Part shown: positions 44,826-56,900 of the stretch, in pieces
How the letters are laid out: each line of letters starts with the position of its first letter
Numbering within the stretch: position 1 is the first letter of the stretch
Origin: Clytia hemisphaerica
Taxonomy: Eukaryota > Cnidaria > Hydrozoa > Leptothecata > Clytiidae
Assembly (NCBI GenBank): GCA_902728285.1
Contig: CACVBU010001153.1
Location: 798,194-862,193, forward strand
Reading direction: 5' to 3'
DNA: 64,000 nt
Program-made: the position numbers and the translations under genes
Notes under the pieces: model-generated
Seen by the model: the letters and a program-made list of their open reading frames with translations, nothing else
What the model was told of the DNA's origin: nothing
Databases searched by the model: none

Positions 44826-46030
44826 TATTCAGAACAAACCTGATTTTTTCTTTATACTCTTGTTCATCATTACCATACATATCGTCTAATATACTAAAAA
44901 TAAAGGAAACCATAGAAACGTTATTGTCCGTAACTTCTTTGCACAAATTACTTTATTCAGAACAAACCTGATTTTTTCTTTATATTCCTCTTCGTCATTG
45001 TACATTTCGTCTATTAAACTAAAAATAAAGGAAACCATAGAATCGTTACTGTCCGTAACTTCTTTGCACAAATTACTTTATTCAGAACAAACCTGATTTT
45101 TTCTTTATATTCGTCTTCATCTTTGTACATTTCTTCTAATAAACTAAAAATAAAGGAAACCATAGAAACGTTACTGTCCGTAACTTCTTTGCACAAGTTA
45201 CTTTATTCAGAACAAACCTGATTTTTTCTTTATATTCGTCTTCATCTTTGTACATTTCTTCTAATAAACTAAAAATAAAGGAAACCATAGAAACGTTACT
45301 GTCCGTAACTTCTTTGCACAAGTTACTTTATTCAGAACAAACCTGATTTTTTCTTTATATTCGTCTTCATCTTTGTACATTTCTTCTAATAAACTAAAAA
45401 TAAAGGAAACCATAGAAACGTTACTGTCCGTAACTTCTTTGCACAAATTACTTTATTCAGAACAAACCTGATTTTTTCTTTATATTCCTCTTCGTCATTG
45501 TACATTTCGTCTATTAAACTAAAAATAAAGGAAACCATAGAATCGTTACTGTCCGTAACTTCTTTGCACAAATTACTTTATTCAGAACAAACCTGATTTT
45601 TTCTTTATATTCGTCTTCATCTTTGTACATTTCTTCTAATAAACTAAAAATAAAGGAAACCATAGAAACGTTACTGTCCGTAACTTCTTTGCACAAATTA
45701 CTTTATTCAGAACAAACCTGATTTTTTCTTTATATTCCTCTTCGTCATTGTACATTTCGTCTATTAAACTAAAAATAAAGGAAACCATAGAATCGTTACT
45801 GTCCGTAACTTCTTTGCACAAATTACTTTATTCAGAAAAAACCTGATTTTTTCTTTATATTCGTCTTCATCTTTGTACATTTCTTCTAATAAACTAAAAA
45901 TAAAGGAAACCATAGAATCGTTACTGTCCGTAACTTCTTTGCACAAATTACTTTATTTAGAACAAACCTGATTTTTTCTTTATATTCGTCTTCATCTTTG
46001 TACATTTCGTCTAATAAACTAAAAATAAAG
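44826..46030 (-). repeat. Ten tandem 51-nt microexons, 125-bp period, phase 2-2
   Basis: The exons' low ends are at 44840, 44968, 45093, 45218, 45343, 45468, 45593, 45718, 45843 and 45968. Each is 51 nt (the first is 54), preceded by a CTTTATTTTTAG acceptor and followed by a GTTTGTTCTG donor, with 74-nt introns. Two main variants alternate, LIDEMYNDEEEYKEKI and LLEEMYKDEDEYKEKI, each adding a Ser at the junction. The exons are symmetric, so any number can be joined without a frameshift. The product is a 17-residue, highly charged helical repeat. Longer open frames in this region read through the introns and are artefacts. The array is flanked by an eleventh, decayed copy (about 46163-46212) and a longer related exon at 46285-46387. 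Confidence 0.8.
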
Positions 46031-46284
46031 GAAACCATCATTCATCAGTTTGTTTTGCTACCTTGTTGGCTAGTCGTTCTATAATGACAAGAAGAAACAA
46101 CAATCACATGGTAATGAGAATTCCAAGGACTTACTTCTTATTTTTGGCAATTTGTTGCTCTTATTTTTTCTTTATATGCTTGTTCATCGTTATACATATC
46201 GTCTAATAAACTAAAAATAAAGGAAACCATAGAATCGTTACTGTCCGTAACTTCTTTGCACAAATTACTTTATTTAGAACAAAC

Positions 46285-46387
46285 CTGATTTTTTCTTTGT
46301 ACTCTTGTTCGTCGTCATACAGATGGTGAAGTAAGTTATTTTTGGCAATTTCATCGTTTTGTTTTGCTACCTTGTTCGCTAGTCGTT
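46285..46387 (-). CDS. Series B exon leading into the microexon array
   Basis: A CATTGTAG acceptor and a GTTTGTTC donor enclose RLANKVAKQNDEIAKNNLLH then HLYDDEQEYKEKI, phase 1 to 2. Its C-terminal half is the microexon repeat, so it is probably the founder exon. A partial copy of its 5' half is fused to a microexon acceptor region at 46030-46085. An exon at 46444-46497 (phase 1-1, EHIYLIRNKSKKLPKIR) joins to it in phase. Confidence 0.6.
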
Positions 46388-46971
46388 CTACAATGACAAG
46401 AAGAAACAACAATCACATGGTAATGAGAATTCCAAGGACTTACTTCTTATTTTTGGCAATTTCTTGCTCTTATTTCGAATAAGATAAATATGTTCCTCTG
46501 GAAGAGAAAATACATCGCTCGTATTAGGATCGCTTTACATTTCTCATTTGAACATCTAAATTTTGTCAGGGCTTGAAGAGCAGTTCGGCAATCTTTAGTC
46601 TGAGAAAGTTAGTGAGTGGTCTTACAATGACGAGGGATTTATTGGCAGTGGTTAAAATAAAGACAGAGCTTTAGGGGTCTTTGTAATGACAAAGGGAATT
46701 ATTTTCAGTAAAACCTGCGAAGAACCTTCATTGTTGTATTTGTTAAAAAAACTTCTCATTAAGTAATCTTTGCGCTTTTTCGGTAAAACACATGCTGATT
46801 TTTTTAAATCCAAATTTCTGAAAGTTAAGGCAACTATGAACGTCAAGTAAAGACTGATTTTAAATGAATTTCAATTAGATAGAAGCCACTGATTGCTTAT
46901 ACCAACAGATGATTTAGCAAGTTTTGCATTTAGATTATTTGGTCAGACGAACATGCAGAAAAAAAATCCTA

Positions 46972-47418
46972 CTACTGGATTTTTTTAATTAAATTTACAA
47001 TCACAAAAGACCAATAAATTATAACTTCAATTTTTATTAAGTCAATGGTCTTGGTCGTATAAGTATATTCGTCTCGTCTCTTCCACCAGAGACGTCCATC
47101 CTTCTTTGTCTTTCGTACATTTTCCGTTAATCTTTTCAAGACTTTTTTAATAACCTTTTGCCACTCGTATTCATTGAGACAATCCGCTCGCGCAAAGCCA
47201 TTTTCGATTGAAAAATCCCTTGCCGCTGTATAGTCTTTTGATACAACGTGACCTTTTGATTTTGACGCTGCAGCCTTCACAAGTTCTTTCGATACGCACA
47301 CAAAGCAGAGAAAGTGTACATCGAGATGATAAAGTTCTTATAAGGTCCGGGGGGGGTGTCCACATCATTTTGAAGCTTCAAATCTGCTTCTTTGAGCTTT
47401 AGTGATTTCGGAGTCTAA
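46972..47418 (-). CDS. Terminal exon of the coiled-coil locus (series A), frame interrupted at a C8 run
   Basis: After a CTTACTTTTAG acceptor the exon reads TPKSLKLKEADLKLQNDVDT. This is homologous in position and flank to the C exon of the 782-bp cassette, and it then meets a run of eight Cs. The downstream coding-like sequence is in another frame: DVHFLCFVCVSKELVKAAAS, then HVVSKDYTAARDFSIENGF and WQKVIKKVLKRLTENVRK, with a stop at 46972. Either the homopolymer length is wrong, a splice was missed, or the gene is broken. The C-terminal domain is Lys/Arg-rich and unknown to me. Confidence 0.45.
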
Positions 47419-48250
47419 AAGTAAGAGAAATCTTTGCAATTACCAATGAGCAGGTCATTTATTGTATTGCATTTATTGATGGGTTTGATATAACAATAAC
47501 AACAAGCAAACTTTTCTACCTTTCAGGCAGAAAATCATCTTTTTGATTGTCTTCTAGATTTCAAACTTTATACTTGCAGTCCTAGCTGGAAGGCACAATA
47601 TCCGGAGGATTCCTTCCAATTCCTCCTCCAGCTTTTTGACGGTCTTGGTTTTTTGTGCTCTTTTCTCTTTTAGAGACAGAAATCTAAACAAAAATAAAAC
47701 GCTGTGCTGACAAATACTTGATAAAAAAAAATTTGAAAATAAGGTTTCTACCATCTTCAACTTTCCAGTTCAAAAACAGCTTTGTTCAGAGGGGAAATAT
47801 GATTTTGCATGATACATTTTTTCTCTTCGTTTGTCATCCCATCGATCATATCTTCCAGCTGTGTCATCATTCCGTTCAGAACTTCCGTTCTGTTTTTGGA
47901 ACTGAAAGAAGTAGGTATTATGAGATATAGAAACAAACGTCTATAGTAGGTGTGTGTATATAAGCTTTTTTTACTTTATATCATCAGAACTTGACATAAA
48001 TTGACTTTATATTAGGGAAAATAGTATGAAAATGCCTTCTGATAGAGATCTCTGTTCCTCCTCCAGCTTTTTGACGAGTTGAGTTTTTTGTAACCTTTTC
48101 TCTTTTAGATATTTTTTCATATCGTTTATGAAATCTAAACAAAGATAAAACGCTGTGCTGACAAATACTTGATCAGAAAAACTGAAAATAAGGCTTCAAT
48201 GATTTCAATCGATCTTGTTTTTCCTGGAAACAATCAGACGTTTGACATTT

Positions 48251-48547
48251 ATTGATAAGGATTACACAATAAATTGAAGTTGAGATAAGAATTGTTTGAT
48301 ACTCAAAGTTTCACGCAACTTTTCGTCACGATCTTCAGTCAAAAATTCTATACAAAAGAAAAAAAAAAAAAAAAAAAGTTTTTGTATAGAATTTTTGACT
48401 GAAGATCGTGACGAAAAGTTGCGTAAAACTTTGAGTATCAAACAATTCTTATCTCAACTTCAATTTATTGTGTAAAATGCTTCCTCCGGGTCAAGCACTC
48501 TCTTGCTGAAGAAGATATAAGCAACTTAAGAAGATTGATAAGGATTA
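48251..48547. mobile_element. Foldback insertion with 14-bp target duplication
   Basis: ATTGATAAGGATTA flanks the insertion on both sides (48251-48264 and 48534-48547). The homologous positions in the other two blocks have it once. The insert has ~95-bp near-perfect inverted arms around an A-rich loop (CAATAAATTGAAGTTGAGAT at the outside, TTCTATACAAAA inside). A ~55-bp tail follows, containing TCCTCCGGGTCAAGCACT, which recurs at about 21016. Long duplications are typical of target-primed reverse transcription. Confidence 0.8.
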
Positions 48548-50383
48548 CCATATTTAAAATCATAACTTTGACTCGAACGCGAGTATGCCGATAATGTCTA
48601 ATGAGAGAATACACCATGTGGGAGAGTAGTGAAAATATTCAAAATTCCCCCTTGAGGTTGGAGGGCGTATCTACAACATCTTTGCATTTGGGTAATTTAG
48701 GGTGTCAGGAGGTTGACTGATGTTTGACAAAAGGCTATCCTTTGGTAAAAGTCATATAAAAATATTTTTTCTCTCAACTCCTCTTAAATAATTTATATAC
48801 CAAAATATGTACCTCGGTTAAACTTGCAATATCCTGCCGGATTTTTTTTTCTTTTTCCGCTAGCGTCGCTAGCGTTGATTTTTGATTTTCAGTCTAAAAG
48901 TAAGAGAAATCTTTGCAATTACCAATGAGTAGGTAATTTATTGTATTGCATTTATTGATGGGTTTGATATAACAAAAACGACAAGCAAACTTTTTCACCT
49001 TTCAGGCAAAAAATCATATTTTTGATTGGCGTCTAGATTTCAAACTTTTACTTACATTTTGACGAGCTGGAAGCCCCAATATCTGGAGGATTCCCTGCAG
49101 TTCCTCCTCCAGATTTTCGACCTTCTTGATTTGTGCCTGCTTTTTCATGAGCAGGCTCTTTATCATCTTTTAAAAAAAACCTAAACAAAGATAAAACGCT
49201 GTGCTGACAAAGACTTGATAAAAAAAACTGAAAATAAGGTTTCTACCATCTTCAACTTTCCAGTTCAAAAACAGCTTTGTTCAGAGAGGAAATATGATTT
49301 TGCATGATACCTTCTTTCTCTTCTTTCGTCATCCCATCATCCGTCATCATATCTTCCAACTTTGTGAACTTTGTGAAGTTAAACACTTCCGAGAATACAC
49401 CATGTGGGAGGGTAGTGAAAATATTCAAAATCCCCCTTGAGGTTGGAGGGCGTATCTACAACATCTTTGCATTTGGGTAATTTAGGGTGTCAGGAGGTTG
49501 ACTGATGTTTGACAAAAGGTTATCCTCTGGTAAAAGTCATATAAAAATATTTTTTCTCTCAACTCCTCTTAAATAATTTATATACCAAAATATGTACCTC
49601 GGTTAAACTTGCAATATCCTGCCGGATTTTTTTTTCTTTTTCCGCTAGCGTCGCTAGCGTTGATTTTTGATTTTCAGTCTAAAAGTAAGAGAAATCTTTG
49701 CAATTACCAATGAGTAGGTAATTTATTGTATTGCATTTATTGATGGGTTTGATATAACAAAAACGACAAGCAAACTTTTTCACCTTTCAGGCAGAAAATC
49801 ATATTTTTGATTGGCGTCTAGATTTCAAACTTTTACTTACATTTTGACGAGCTGGAAGCCCCAATATCTGGAGGATTCCCTGCAGTTCCTCCTCCAGATT
49901 TTCGACCTTCTTGATTTGTGTCTGCTTTTTCATCAGCAGGCTCTTTATCATCTTTTAAAAAAAACCTAAACAAAGATAAAACGCTGTGCTGACAAAGACT
50001 TGATAAAAAAAAACTGAAAATAAGGTTTCTACCATCTTCAACTTTCCAGTTCAAAAACAGCTTTGTTCAGAGAGGAAATATGATTTTGCATGATACCTTC
50101 TTTCTCTTCTTTCGTCATCCCATCATCCGTCATCATATCTTCCAACTTTGTGAACTTTGTGAAGTTAAACACTTCCGAGAATACACCATGTGGGAGGGTA
50201 GTGAAAATATTCAAAATCCCCCTTGAGGTTGGAGGGCGTATCTACAACATCTTTGCATTTGGGTAATTTAGGGTGTCAGGAGGTTGACTGATGTTTGACA
50301 AAAGGTTATCCTCTGGTAAAAGTCATATAAAAATATTTTTTCTCTCAACTCCTCTTAAATAATTTATATACCAAAATATGTAC

Positions 50384-50931
50384 CTCGGTTAAACTTGCAA
50401 TATCCTGCCGGATTTTTTTTTCTTTTTCCGCTAGCGTCGCTAGCGTTGATTTTTGATTTTCAGTCTAAAAGTAAGAGAAATCTTTGCAATTACCAATGAG
50501 TAGGTAATTTATTGTATTGCATTTATTGATGGGTTTGATATAACAAAAACGACAAGCAAACTTTTTCACCTTTCAGGCAGAAAATCATATTTTTGATTGG
50601 CGTCTAGATTTCAAACTTTGTACTTACATTCCGACGAGCTGGAAGCCCCAATATCTGGAGGATTCCCTCCAGTTCCTCCTCCAGATTTTCGACCTTCTTG
50701 ATTTGTGCCTGCTTTTTCATCAGCAGGCTCTTTATCATCTTTTTAAAAAAATCTAAACAAAGATAAAACGCTGTGCTGACAAAGACTTGATAAAAAAAAC
50801 TGAAAATAAGGTTTCTACCATCTTCAACTTTCCAGTTCAAAAACAGCTTTGTTCAGAGAGGAAATATGATTTTGCATGATACCTTCTTTCTCTTCTTTCG
50901 TCATCCCATCATCCGTCATCATATCTTCCAA
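50384..50931 (-). CDS. Representative cassette exons A, B and C
   Basis: This entry gives one clean unit of the array. Exon B has the TTTGTTTAG acceptor and the AAT/GTAAGT donor. Exon C has the CTTACTTTTAG acceptor and the GAG/GTACAT donor. Exon A ends GAAG/GTATCA, and its acceptor AAAG is the weakest site. All three peptides are rich in Lys and Glu with heptad-like Leu/Ile spacing. The donor after A is not a strong consensus. Without RNA data I cannot exclude that A is skipped or that the open frame continues to the nearby stop. Confidence 0.5.
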
Positions 50932-53900
50932 CTTTGTGAACTTTGTGAAGTTAAACACTTCCGAGAATACACCATGTGGGAGGGTAGTGAAAATATTCAA
51001 AATCCCCCTTGAGGTTGGAGGGCGTATCTACAACACCTTTGCATTTGGGTACTTTAGGGTGTCAGGAGGTTGACTGATGTTTAACAAAAGGTTATCCTCT
51101 GGTAAAAATCATATAAAAATATTTTTTCCCTTAACTCCTCTTAAATAATTTATATACCAAAATATGTACCCCGTTCAAAATTGCAATATCGTGTCGGATT
51201 TGTTTTTCTTTTTCCGTTAGCGTTGATTTTGATTTTTGATTTTCAGTCTAAAAGTAAGAGAAATCTTTGCAATTACCAATGAGTAGGTCATTTATTGTAT
51301 TGCATTTATTGATGGGTTTGATATAACAAAAACGACAAGCAAACTTTTTCACCTTTCAGGCAGAAAATCATATTTTTGATTGGCGTCTAGACTTCAAACT
51401 TTATACTTACATTCCGACGAGCTGGAAGCTCCAATATCTGGAGGATTCCCTCCAGTTCCTCCTCCAGGTTTTCGACCTTCTTGATTTGTGCCTGCTTTTT
51501 CATCAGCAGGCTCTTTATCATCGTGTTCAAAAAATCTAAACAAAGATAAAACGCTGTGCTGACAAAGACTTGATAAAAAAAACTGAAAATAAGGTTTCTA
51601 CCATCTTCAACTTTCCAGTTCAAAAACAGCTTTGTTCAGAGAGGAAATATGATTTTGCATGATACCTTTTTTCTCTTCGCTCGTCATCCCATCATCCGTC
51701 ATCATATCTTCCAACTTTGTGAAGTTAAACACTTCCGTTCTGTTTCTGGAACTGAAAAGAACTAGGTATTATGAGATATAGAAACAAACGTATATAGTAG
51801 GTGTGTGTATATAAGCTTTTTTTACTTTATATCATCAGAACTTGACATAAATTGACTTTATATTAGGGAAAATAATATGAAAATGCCTTGTGATAGAGAT
51901 CTCTGTTCAACCTCCAGCTTTTAGATATTTTTTCATATCGTTTATAAAATCTAAACAAAGATAAAACGCTGTGCTGACAAATACTTGATCAAAAAAATTG
52001 AAAATAAGGTTTCTACCACCTTCAACTTTCCAGTTCAAAAACAGCTTTGTTCAGAGAGGAAATATGATTTTGCATGATACCTTCTTTCTCTTCTTTCGTC
52101 ATCCCATCATCCGTCATCATATCTTCCAACTTTGTGAACTTTTTGAAGTTAAACACTTCCGTTCTGTTTCTGGAACTGAAAGAAGTAGGTATTATGAGAT
52201 ATAGAAACAAACGTCTATAGTAGGTGTGTGTATATAAGCTTTTTTTACTTTATATCATCAGAACTTGACATAAATTGACTTTATATTAGGGAAAATAGTA
52301 TGAAAATGCATTCTGATAGAGATCCCTGTTTCTCTTCCAGCTTTTTGACGGTCATTTGTTTTTGGGATCTTTTCTCTTTTAGATATTTTTTCATATCGTT
52401 TATGAAATCTAAACAAAGATAAAACGCTGTGCTGACAAATACTTGATCAAAAAAACTGAAAATAAGGCTTCAATGATTTCAATCGACTTGTTTTTCCTGG
52501 AAACAATCAGACGTTTGACATTTATTGATAAGGATTACCATATTTAAAATCATAACTTTGACTCGAACGCGAGTATGCCGATAATGTCTAATGAGAGAAT
52601 ACACCATGTGGGAGAGTAGTGAAAATATTCAAAATTCCCCCTTGAGGTTGGAGGGCGTATCTACAACATCTTTGCATTTGGGTAATTTAGGGTGTCAGGA
52701 GGTTGACTGATGTTTGACAAAAGGCTATCCTTTGGTAAAAGTCATATAAAAATATTTTTTCTCTCAACTCCTCTTAAATAATTTATATACCAAAATATGT
52801 ACCTCGGTTAAACTTGCAATATCCTGCCGGATTTTTTTTTCTTTTTCCGCTAGCGTCGCTAGCGTTGATTTTTGATTTTCAGTCTAAAAGTAAGAGAAAT
52901 CTTTGCAATTACCAATGAGTAGGTAATTTATTGTATTGCATTTATTGATGGGTTTGATATAACAAAAACGACAAGCAAACTTTTTCACCTTTCAGGCAAA
53001 AATCATATTTTTGATTGGCGTCTAGATTTCAAACTTTTACTTACATTTTGACGAGCTGGAAGCCCCAATATCTGGAGGATTCCCTGCAGTTCCTCCTCCA
53101 GATTTTCGACCTTCTTGATTTGTGCCTGCTTTTTTGAGGCAGGCTCTTTATCATCTTTAAAAAAAACCTAAACAAAGATAAAACGCTGTTGCTGACAAAG
53201 ACTTGATAAAAAAAACTGAAAATAAGGTTTCTACCATCTTCAACTTTCCAGTTCAAAAACAGCTTTGTTCAGAGAGGAAATATGATTTTGCATGATACCT
53301 TCTTTCTCTTCTTTCGTCATCCCATCATCCGTCATCATATCTTCCAACTTTGTGAACTTTGTGAAGTTAAACACTTCCGAGAATACACCATTGGGAGGGT
53401 AGTGAAAATATTCAAAATCCCCCTTGAGGTTGGAGGGCGTATCTACAACATCTTTGCATTTGGGTAATTTAGGGTGTCAGGAGGTTGACTGATGTTTGAC
53501 AAAAGGTTATCCTCTGGAAAAGTCATATAAAAATATTTTTCTCTCAACTCCTCTTAATAATTTATATACCAAAATATGTACCTCGGTTTTTTAACTGCAA
53601 TATCCTGCCGGATTTTTTTTCTTCTTTTCCGCTAGCGTCGCTAGCGTTGATTTTTGATTTTCAGTCTAAAAGTAAGAGAGAAATCTTTGCAATTACAATG
53701 AGTAGGTAATTTATTGATTGCATTTATTGATGGGTTTGATATAACAAAAACGACAAGCAAACTTTTTCACCTTTCAGGCCGAAAATCATATTTTTGATTG
53801 GCGTCTAGATTTCAAACTTTTACTTACATTTTGACGAGCTGGAAGCCCAATATCTGGAGGATTCCCTGCAGTTCCTCCTCCAGATTTTCGACCTTCTTGA

Positions 53901-56900
53901 TTTTGTGCCTGCTTTTCATCAGGCAGGCTCTTTATCATGTTAAAAAAACCCCTACTAAACAAAGATAAAACGCTGTGCTGACAAAAGACTTGATAAAAAA
54001 AACTGAAAATAGGTTTCTACCATCTTCAACTTTCCAGTTCAAAAACAGCTTTGTTTCAGAGGAAATATGATTTTGCATGATACCTTCTTTCTCTTCTTTC
54101 GTCATCCCATCATCCGTCATCATATCTTCCAACTTGTGTGAACTTTGTGAAGTTAAACACTTCCGAGAATACACATGGGGAGGGTAGTGAACAATATTCA
54201 AAATCCCCCTTGAGGTTGGAGGGCGTATCTACAACACCTTTGCATTGGGTACTTTAGGGTGTCAGGAGGTTGACTGATGTTTAACAAAGGTTATCCTCTG
54301 GTAAAAATCTATAAAAATATTTTTTCCCTTAACTCCTCTTAAATAATTTATATTCCAAAATATGTACCCCGTTCAAAATTGCAATATCGTGTCGGATTTG
54401 TTTTTCTTTTTCCGTTAGTGTTGATTTTGATTTTTGATTTTCAGTCTAAAAGTAAGAGAAATCTTTGCAATTACCAATGAATAGGTCATTTATTGTATTG
54501 CATTTATTGATGGGTTTGACATAACAAAAACGACAAGCAAACTTTTTCACCTTTCAGGCAGAAAATCATATTTTTGATTGGCGTCTAGACTTCAAACTTT
54601 ATACTTACATTCCGACGAGCTGGAAGCTCCAATATCTGGAGGATTCCCTCGTTTTCTCCTCCAGGTTTTCGACCTTCTTGATTTGTGCCTGCTTTTTCAT
54701 CAGCAGGCTCTTTATCATCGTGTTCAAAAAATCTAAACAAAGATAAAACGCTGTGCTGACAAAGACTTGATGAAAAAAACTGAAAATAAGGTTTCTACCA
54801 TCTTCAACTTTCCAGTTCAAAAACAGCTTTGTTCAGAGAGGAAATATGATTTTGCATGATACCTTTTTTCTCTTCGCTCGTCATCCCATAGTGAACGATC
54901 ATATCTTCCAACTTTGTGAAGTTAAACACTTCCTTTCTGTTTCTGGAACTGAAAAGAAGTAGGTATTATGAGATATAGAAACAAACGTATATAGTAGGTG
55001 TGTGTATATAAGCTTTTTTTACTTTATATCATCAGAACTTGACATAAATTGACTTTATATTAGGGAAAATAGTATGAAAATGCCTTGTGATAGAGATCTC
55101 TGTTCCACCTCCAGCTTTTAGATATTTTTTCATATCGTTTATAAAATCTAAACAAAGATAAAACGCTGTGCTGACAAATACTTGATCAAAAAAATTGAAA
55201 TAAGGTTTACCACCTTCAACTTTCCAGTTCAAAAACAGCTTTGTTCAGAGAGGAAATATGATTTTGCATGATACCTTCTTTCTCTCTCTTTCGTCATCCC
55301 ATCATCCGTCATCATAAGCTTCCAACTTTGTGAACTTTTTGAAGTTAAACACTTCCGTTCTGTTTCTGGAACTGAAAGAAGTAGGTATTATGAGATATAG
55401 AAACAAACGTCTATAGTAGGTGTGTGTATATAAGCTTTTTTTACTTTATATCATCAGAACTTGACATAAATTGACTTTATATTAGGGAAAATAGTATGAA
55501 AATGCCTTCTGATAGAGATCCCTGTTTCTCCTCCAGCTTTTTGACGGTCATTTGTTTTTGGGATCTTTTCTCTTTTAGATATTTTTTCATATCGTTTATG
55601 AAATCTAAACAAAGATAAAACGCTGTGCTGACAAATACTTGATCAAAAAAACTGAAAATAAGGCTTCAATGATTTCAATCGATCTTGTTTTTCCTGGAAA
55701 CAATCAGACGTTTGACATTTATTGATAAGGATTACCATATTTAAAATCATAACTTTGACTCGAACGCGAGTATGCCGATAATGTCTAATGAGAGAATACA
55801 CCATGTGGGAGGGTAGTGAAAATATTCAAAATCCCCCTTGAGGTTGGAGGGCGTATCTACAACATCTTTGCATTTGGGTAATTTAGGGTGTCAGGAGGTT
55901 GACTGATGTTTGACAAAAGGCTATCCTTTGGTAAAAGTCATATAAAAATATTTTTTCCCTTAACTCCTCTTAAATAATTTATATACCAAAATATGTACCT
56001 CGGTTAAACTTGCAATATCCTGCCGGATTTTTTTTTCTTTTTCCGCTAGCGTCGCTAGCGTTGATTTTTGATTTTCAGTCTAAAAGTAAGAGAAATCTTT
56101 GCAATTACCAATGAGTAGGTAATTTATTGTATTGCATTTATTGATGGGTTTGATATAACAAAAACGACAAGCAAACTTTTTCACCTTTCAGGCAGAAAAT
56201 CATATTTTTGATTGGCGTCTAGATTTCAAACTTTTACTTACATTTTGACGAGCTGGAAGCCCCAATATCTGGAGGATTCCCTGCAGTTCCTCCTCCAGAT
56301 TTTCGACCTTCTTGATTTGTGCCTGCTTTTTCATCAGCAGGCTCTTTATCATCTTTAAAAAAAACCTAAACAAAGATAAAACGCTGTGCTGACAAAGACT
56401 TGATAAAAAAAACTGAAAATAAGGTTTCTACCATCTTCAACTTTCCAGTTCAAAAACAGCTTTGTTCAGAGAGGAAATATGATTTTGCATGATACCTTCT
56501 TTCTCTTCTTTCGTCATCCCATCATCCGTCATCATATCTTCCAACTTTGTGAACTTTGTGAAGTTAAACACTTCCGAGAATACACCATGTGGGAGGGTAG
56601 TGAAAATATTCAAAATCCCCCTTGAGGTTGGAGGGCGTATCTACAACATCTTTGCATTTGGGTAATTTAGGGTGTCAGGAGGTTGACTGATGTTTGACAA
56701 AAGGTTATCCTCTGGTAAAAGTCATATAAAAATATTTTTTCTCTCAACTCCTCTTAAATAATTTATATACCAAAATATGTACCTCGGTTAAACTTGCAAT
56801 ATCCTGCCGGATTTTTTTTTCTTTTTCCGCTAGCGTCGCTAGCGTTGATTTTTGATTTTCAGTCTAAAAGTAAGAGAAATCTTTGCAATTACCAATGAGT

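Noticed and set aside
45014..46412. Series of ~60-aa overlapping open frames starting MCKEVTDSN
   Set aside because: They read through the 74-nt introns of the microexon array. MCKEVTDSN and FVLNKVICAKK are intron translation.
49833..55232. Repeated frames beginning NWKVEDGRNLIFS
   Set aside because: They start in intron sequence upstream of the B exon. Only the part after TTTGTTTAG is exon-like.
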